Below are positions 8,083 to 11,756 of a stretch of 11,756 nt of DNA, one piece after another. The stretch is from NCBI GenBank assembly GCA_016927185.1, contig JAFGND010000066.1:1-11756 (forward strand), given 5' to 3'. Position numbers and translations under genes: made by a program. The notes beneath the pieces were generated by a model. That model was not told the origin of the DNA, did no database searches, and saw nothing but the letters and a program-made list of their open reading frames with translations. Position 1 is the stretch's first letter, and each line of letters starts with the position of its first letter. The stretch comes from Candidatus Coatesiibacteriota bacterium. GTDB taxonomy: Bacteria; JAFGND01.

Positions 8083-9339
8083 ATGCGATTATTTATGGTT
8101 TTATTTCTTTTATGTCCAGTAATCCTGAATTCCGAACAGGTCTTGAATATCGCTATAAGTTATTGCATTTATGGACCTTACGGTGATTCAAGTTGCAGCT
8201 GCAAAGGTCTGGGAGGAATGGCTCAGCTTGCAAATATAATTTATGAGATAAAAAAGAGAAATAATTCCTTGCTGGTTGTTGATCTGGGAAATTTCTTAAG
8301 CGGAAAACCTAACACTGATGATCTTGACATGTCTGCATTGAAAATGATGGAATACATGGAATACGATGCCATGAACATCGGTGAAAACGAGATAAAGGAT
8401 GCTCCTTCATGGATAGACAGGTTCTCACCTCATCTCAAAACTCCCATGCTTTCCATAAATATAGCTTCGCTTTCTAAAAACTATCCATTATATCTGCCCT
8501 GGACAATAGTGAAAAAAGGTGATTTAAGAATAGGTATTGTAGGCATGTCAGACGCATCAAGATTCAACAGCGAATTTCTCAAGCTGCATGATCTGAAGAT
8601 GGGCATCATGGATTTGCAGATGAAAAGCGTACTCGATCTTTTGAAGGACAAGACAGATATAATGATACTGCTTTATTATGGATATTTCTCGGAAGCTATT
8701 GATATAGCGAAGAAATTCCCTCAATTCAAGATAATACTTGTTGGTGGCAAGGACAAGAATCATAACAGCAGGATAGTCTATCCTATGAAATCAATGGTAC
8801 TAGAACTCCCTTATACCCAGCAACTTTGCCTTCTCAATGTATTCATTGACAAAGGTGCAGTCCAGAGTTTCATTCCACAGATATATTATCTAGGTCATAT
8901 TGCACCTGATAATACTGCTGATCAGATAATAAGATATTACAGCAAGCCACCTGAAAGGAATCCCTCTCTTGAAAACAGCAGGCTTGTGGAAAAAGAAGAC
9001 TGGAAGCCAGGACAGATCTGCATGGAAGTTTTCTATTCAGAAAACTGCCCTCATTGCAGGAGCTTTCTCAAGAACATTCTGCCAGCAATAAAACAAGGTA
9101 ACCAGCTTAATATTTCATATTATAATATTGACAAAAAAGAAGATTATCTAATTTTACTTCAAAGGGAGAAGAGATTTAACCATAAAACAGGAGATATGCC
9201 AGCTGTTGTTTTGCCTTCAGCAATTATTTCAGGACCTGATGAATGCAATTTGAAAAATTTGAGTGATGCAATTGGAAAGGCAAATATGGCTAAAGAAGGC
9301 ATTCTTCCTGAGTGGTTATCCATATTCAGGTCATATTAG
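8083..9339 (+). CDS. Second exported degenerate UshA-like/thioredoxin fusion (CPHC active site)
   Basis: 418 aa, paralogue of the preceding gene with the same order: signal peptide (about 1-17), UshA-like fold (about 20-275), thioredoxin-like C-terminus (about 308-400). The metal motifs are again degraded: VVDLGNFLSG (65-74) for the DAGD motif, MNIGENEIKDA (97-107) for GNHEFD with the His missing, and ILVGGKDKN where GHxH is expected. The front loop has SSCSCKGLGGMA with C38/C40, matching the CxC-GG of its paralogue. The thioredoxin-like domain has ENCPHC (C322/C325) and DMPAV (cis-proline). CPHC is the dipeptide context of DsbA, usually strongly oxidising, while the paralogue has CKYC, so the pair may work at different redox potentials. 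This protein carries other cysteines, including C28 and one near the C-terminus in DECNL. RBS TAGGAGA, 9 bp after the preceding stop. Substrate unknown. Confidence 0.78.
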   Translation: MRLFMVLFLLCPVILNSEQVLNIAISYCIYGPYGDSSCSCKGLGGMAQLANIIYEIKKRNNSLLVVDLGNFLSGKPNTDDLDMSALKMMEYMEYDAMNIGENEIKDAPSWIDRFSPHLKTPMLSINIASLSKNYPLYLPWTIVKKGDLRIGIVGMSDASRFNSEFLKLHDLKMGIMDLQMKSVLDLLKDKTDIMILLYYGYFSEAIDIAKKFPQFKIILVGGKDKNHNSRIVYPMKSMVLELPYTQQLCLLNVFIDKGAVQSFIPQIYYLGHIAPDNTADQIIRYYSKPPERNPSLENSRLVEKEDWKPGQICMEVFYSENCPHCRSFLKNILPAIKQGNQLNISYYNIDKKEDYLILLQREKRFNHKTGDMPAVVLPSAIISGPDECNLKNLSDAIGKANMAKEGILPEWLSIFRSY

Positions 9340-9351
9340 AAAGGAGCTATT

Positions 9352-10104
9352 ATGCCAAGATATATTCCGGTTTTCATAATAATAATTTTGTTTTTCACAT
9401 CACTTCTTGCTATAAAATGTCCAAATTGCGGACATGAAAATCCTGATGACAGTAGCTTCTGTACTGAATGTGGAGCAGCCCTGAAGAAAAGTTCCAATAC
9501 CTCCAGCGGTACTTCCAGATATACTTCAAGTTATTCATCTAGTGACATCCTGTTCGGTCCTTCAATAGGGATAGCACAAACTAAATGGACATTAACTCAT
9601 ACATTCACCTATCAGGACGGTACTCCTGAAAATGAGAGAAAATGGACAGATTACAGTGGTGACACTAGCAAGAGTGATATGTACATTGGTGGAGAGTTCA
9701 TTTATGGAGGATTGAGACAGGGAATCGGGGCAAAAGCCCATCTATCAATACTTCTGCATGACGAGACTAATCTCGCAGTTGGGGGAATAGTCAATTATAC
9801 AATCAATGCAGGATCTGTTTTCCCATGGTTCGGGGCTGGAATTGATCTTCTGAATGGCAAGATAGAGGAAACTGATGATGAATCAAAGACATTCCTGCTT
9901 CTCGGTTTCTCTGGTGGGATAAATATTCCTATTTCTGGAAGCAAGATGGTAATCATGCCATCCTTGAAGTATGATTTCCTTTGCATAAGCGGTTCGACAA
10001 CAACCAGATCATTTACTGCAGCTAACAGGTATACTGTAACAGAGGAATTCAAGACAAAAGCCAATTTATTGCAGGTAGGTTGCGGATTAGGTTTCAGGTT
10101 CTGA
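9352..10104 (+). CDS. Exported zinc-ribbon protein with C-terminal outer-membrane-type beta-barrel
   Basis: 250 aa. The hydrophobic N-terminus (about 5-20) looks like a signal peptide ending SLLA. It is followed at once by a zinc ribbon of the CPxCGxENPxxxxFCxxCGA type with C23, C26, C37 and C40, and by a Ser/Thr/Tyr-rich linker (about 47-65). From about 66 onward the sequence alternates like a small, perhaps eight-stranded barrel (SDMYIGGEFIYGGL, TNLAVGGIVNYTINAG, VFPWFGAGIDLL, LQVGCGLGFRF) and ends in Phe. This type of ribbon is normally cytoplasmic, so its place after an export signal is odd. It might be a transmembrane anchor instead, but the barrel argues for export. RBS AAAGGAG, 12 bp after the preceding stop; last gene of the operon, overlapping lpxD tail to tail by 18 bp. 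Function unknown. Confidence 0.75.
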   Translation: MPRYIPVFIIIILFFTSLLAIKCPNCGHENPDDSSFCTECGAALKKSSNTSSGTSRYTSSYSSSDILFGPSIGIAQTKWTLTHTFTYQDGTPENERKWTDYSGDTSKSDMYIGGEFIYGGLRQGIGAKAHLSILLHDETNLAVGGIVNYTINAGSVFPWFGAGIDLLNGKIEETDDESKTFLLLGFSGGINIPISGSKMVIMPSLKYDFLCISGSTTTRSFTAANRYTVTEEFKTKANLLQVGCGLGFRF

Positions 10105-11112
10105 TCCCTTATTCAGTTCCTTCTCCATATTAGCGACCTTTTTTGCAAGTTCAGGAAGTTGTGATAATGCTGCATTAATTCTGTGGGATTCCCTTATGGG
10201 TCTTGCAGGATAACCGAAAATCTGCTCCCCATCCTTGACATCATTTGGAACTCCTGACTGGGCTAAAATTACCACCTTGTTTCCGATATTTATATGATCC
10301 GCAAGACCAACCTGTCCTGCCATTATAACATCATCCCCTACATTGCATGAACCGGCAAGACCAACCTGTGCTGACAAATAGCAGCGTTTTCCAAGTCTGC
10401 AATTGTGTGCAATCTGACATAAATTATCTATCTTTGTGTCATCATCTATGAAAGTCTCCCCAAGTGTAGCTCTGTCAACTGTTGTTCCTGCCCCTATTTC
10501 AACCCTTTTTCCGGTCCTTACTATTCCAACCTGCGGGATCTTGTATCTCTTTCCTTCTGCATCATGATAACCGAATCCATCGCTTCCTATTATTGCACCT
10601 GCATAGATTATATTATCCTCACCTATTATGCATCTTTCACCAATTACAACATTAGGATATATCTTTGTGCCTTTCCCTATTACTGCAGATGGCTCTATAA
10701 CTACATTGGGATAAATAATAACATTGTCTTCTATATATGCATCCTTCATGATAACAGAATTAGTCATTATCGTGACATTGTTCCCTATTCTTGCTGTTTC
10801 GTTTATAAATGCACCCTTGCTAATATCTGGCTCAAATACTTCCCCTGGATAGAATATTTCCAGGCATTTCAGGAAAGCAAGCTTCGGATCCTTCACAATA
10901 AGTGCTGGTCTGTCGGCGAGTTCAGCAAGTTCAGCTTTTATTATGAACGCAGATGCATTTGTCTCTTTTGCCTTCTCCAGATTATGTCTAGTCAAAACAT
11001 AAATTACATCAGAACTCTCTGCATTGCTTAAATCACCGACTCCTGAAACAATAATATTTCCCTCTCCCCTGACTTCTGCGCCAAGTATTTCAGCAAGTTC
11101 TTCAAGAAACAT
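10087..11112 (-). CDS. lpxD: UDP-3-O-(3-hydroxyacyl)glucosamine N-acyltransferase LpxD
   Basis: 341 aa, the same length as E. coli LpxD from memory, so complete. It adds the second hydroxyacyl chain, from acyl-ACP, to UDP-3-O-acylglucosamine in lipid A synthesis, in the cytoplasm. Residues 1-90 form the N-terminal uridine-binding domain (LGAEVRGEGNI, LSNAESSDVIYVL, AFIIKAE). Residues about 95-305 are left-handed parallel beta-helix hexapeptide repeats (IGNNVTIMTNSVI, VIIYPNVVIE, VVIGER). GSDGFGY is at 176-182 and NLCQIAHNC holds the expected catalytic His at 236. A helical C-terminus follows. The start has AAAGGG about 5 bases upstream. No other lipid A or bam genes flank it here, unlike the common lpxD-fabZ-lpxA order. 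It shows that the host makes LPS. Confidence 0.96.
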   Translation of the reverse strand: MFLEELAEILGAEVRGEGNIIVSGVGDLSNAESSDVIYVLTRHNLEKAKETNASAFIIKAELAELADRPALIVKDPKLAFLKCLEIFYPGEVFEPDISKGAFINETARIGNNVTIMTNSVIMKDAYIEDNVIIYPNVVIEPSAVIGKGTKIYPNVVIGERCIIGEDNIIYAGAIIGSDGFGYHDAEGKRYKIPQVGIVRTGKRVEIGAGTTVDRATLGETFIDDDTKIDNLCQIAHNCRLGKRCYLSAQVGLAGSCNVGDDVIMAGQVGLADHINIGNKVVILAQSGVPNDVKDGEQIFGYPARPIRESHRINAALSQLPELAKKVANMEKELNKGSEPET

Positions 11113-11191
11113 AAATACCCTTTCTTTATTTTCATTTCAGGGATTTTTTATAAGTTTAATATGTCAAGACTAAAACCTTGCCTCTGGATTT

Positions 11192-11208
11192 TATATGTTA
11201 ATCATATA
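11192..11208. promoter_or_regulatory. Short perfect inverted repeat, possible operator
   Basis: TATATG and CATATA flank a 5-base spacer (TTAAT), giving a 17-bp dyad in the divergent intergenic region. The placement suits a regulator site, but the arms are nearly all A/T and the region is AT-rich, so chance occurrence is quite possible. Confidence 0.25.
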
Positions 11209-11265
11209 TTTTGCTTTACAAAAAAAACTGAATTCAAGCAATTAACATTTGTCTATTTTATTTAT

Positions 11266-11271
11266 AAGGAG
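11266..11271 (+). promoter_or_regulatory. Ribosome binding site of the radical SAM gene, directly before the ATG repeat array
   Basis: AAGGAG ends 4 bases before the first ATG of the repeat array (11276). It is the only good Shine-Dalgarno near any of the four repeat ATGs, so it points to the first ATG as the main start, and that ATG is in frame with the radical SAM gene. Confidence 0.7.
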
Positions 11272-11275
11272 AAAA

Positions 11276-11324
11276 ATGGCTCTTCTTCATGGCTCTTCTT
11301 CATGGCTCTTCTTCATGGCTCTTC
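11276..11324 (+). repeat. 13-bp direct tandem repeat, about 3.8 copies, each beginning with ATG
   Basis: The unit ATGGCTCTTCTTC occurs at 11276-11288, 11289-11301 and 11302-11314 without a mismatch, followed by a partial copy of 10 bases at 11315-11324. Because 13 is not a multiple of three, the ATGs at 11276, 11289, 11302 and 11315 fall in successive frames; the first and fourth share the radical SAM frame. The second and third open short frames that stop at 11355-11357 and 11371-11373. Copy-number change would shift the frame of the RBS-proximal start, so the array may be a translational on/off switch. Confidence 0.9.
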
Positions 11325-11756
11325 AAGTACTTTTCCTGGGATACAAACCAGCCTTGAGACAGAGAATTCTTGAAAAATTCAATGATCATCTTAGAAAAAG
11401 GCTTCTCAAAAAGCGTTATTTCATACCATGGGAAGTTTCATGGTTTCCAACATATAAATGCAATCTGAAATGCTTCTACTGTAACAGCAATCCACTCCCG
11501 ATGCTGTGGGAAGATGCAGAAAGAGGAGCAAGGAAGATTATTGAGCTGAAACCAGCTTCTCTTTCCATATTGGGGGGAGAACCATTCATTGTTCCGAAAA
11601 TATCCGACTACATAGAGCAGATAGTTAAGGCACTTCCTAACATATTCATAATGCTTACTACTAACGGGATGGTTAAGCAGGAACATGTAGAAAAAGCAGC
11701 CAGATATCTTTATTCTTTCTGCTTCTCAATGGATGGACTTGGAGATTATCAGACAA
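11276..11756 (+). CDS. Radical SAM protein, 3' part beyond the window
   Basis: Partial, 160 codons visible and open to the right edge. From the ATG at 11276 (AAGGAG 4 bases upstream) the protein begins MALLHGSSSWLFFMALQV; residues 1-13 are encoded by the repeat array. A basic, probably helical stretch follows (about 27-47), then YKCNLKCFYC, the CxxxCxxC [4Fe-4S] motif with C62, C66 and C69. ILGGEPF is the SAM-contacting GGEP motif, and LTTNG and FSMDG match later strands of the radical SAM barrel. The start of the fold resembles the MoaA/PqqE/SPASM-type group, but the C-terminal part that would tell subfamily and substrate is missing. An alternative start is the ATG at 11315 (residue 14), which gives a more ordinary N-terminus but has no close RBS. 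Divergent from lpxD. The repeat suggests phase-variable translation. Confidence 0.85.
   Translation, partial: MALLHGSSSWLFFMALQVLFLGYKPALRQRILEKFNDHLRKRLLKKRYFIPWEVSWFPTYKCNLKCFYCNSNPLPMLWEDAERGARKIIELKPASLSILGGEPFIVPKISDYIEQIVKALPNIFIMLTTNGMVKQEHVEKAARYLYSFCFSMDGLGDYQT

Larger units (their letters stand above)
11113..11275. promoter_or_regulatory. Divergent promoter region between lpxD and the radical SAM gene
   Basis: 163 bp, very AT-rich, between two divergent starts, so it should hold both promoters. A TTGACA on the minus strand lies at 11161-11166, but no -10 at proper spacing follows, since TATAAA is only 9 bases away. On the plus strand TTTACA at 11215-11220 has no good -10 at 17 bases. 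I cannot assign either promoter with confidence. Confidence 0.35.

Noticed and set aside
10564-11031. 155-codon plus-strand open frame
   Set aside because: Antisense to lpxD, rich in Tyr, Ile and Cys as expected from the reverse of hexapeptide repeats; lpxD is unmistakable.
11161-11373. 70-codon plus-strand frame running through the repeat array
   Set aside because: It reads the repeat in a non-radical-SAM frame and has no RBS at its start. Only its last part (from 11302) matters, as one of the off-frame starts of the array.
11438-11686. 82-codon minus-strand open frame near the right edge
   Set aside because: Antisense to the radical SAM motifs CxxxCxxC and GGEP, which are clearly coding on the plus strand.
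1-11756. tRNA, rRNA, CRISPR array, insertion sequence or riboswitch
   Set aside because: I looked on both strands and saw no cloverleaf, spaced repeats, transposase motifs or recognisable riboswitch core.

Overview
The window looks like chromosomal DNA of an AT-rich, diderm (LPS-making) bacterium. Supporting this are a full-length lpxD, several exported proteins with Sec-type signal peptides, a lipoprotein, two predicted outer-membrane barrels ending in an aromatic residue, and strong AGGAG-type ribosome binding sites. Arg codons AGA/AGG and Ile codon ATA are common in all genes, so no block stands out by codon use. A barrel resembling DUF6029 (a family I recall mainly from Bacteroidota and relatives) and a six-bladed-propeller-like lipoprotein suggest a member of the wider FCB group, perhaps an uncultivated lineage. 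That placement is inference only.

Layout. Positions 1-231 are non-coding; the first ~29 bases look like one arm of a dispersed G-rich intergenic repeat cut by the window edge. Positions 232-3255 (minus) encode a large single-chain type ISP-like DNA adenine methyltransferase whose N-terminal nuclease motif looks destroyed. A 138-bp divergent spacer follows. A tight block of six plus-strand genes (3394-10104) has gaps of 3-12 bp and one 17-bp overlap, so it is probably one operon. It encodes a tandem double TlpA-like thioredoxin, a DUF6029-like barrel with a C-terminal cysteine pair, a cysteine-rich propeller lipoprotein, two paralogous fusions of a degenerate UshA-like phosphoesterase fold with a thioredoxin-like CxxC domain, and an exported zinc-ribbon/beta-barrel protein. 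lpxD (minus) converges on this block and overlaps its end by 18 bp. A divergent radical SAM gene starts at 11276 and runs off the right edge.

How they may work together. The six-gene block looks like an envelope thiol-redox system: four thioredoxin-like active sites (CEPC, CSPC, CKYC, CPHC), two CxC motifs in phosphoesterase-like domains that have lost the usual metal ligands, and likely cysteine-bearing clients (barrel, lipoprotein, zinc ribbon). I do not know a characterised system with this composition; it is the best candidate here for an undescribed system.

The second striking signal is a 13-bp direct repeat (about 3.8 copies) at the start of the radical SAM gene. Every copy begins with ATG, and 13 is not a multiple of three, so each copy-number change would shift the frame of the RBS-proximal start. 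This has the layout of a translational phase-variation switch.
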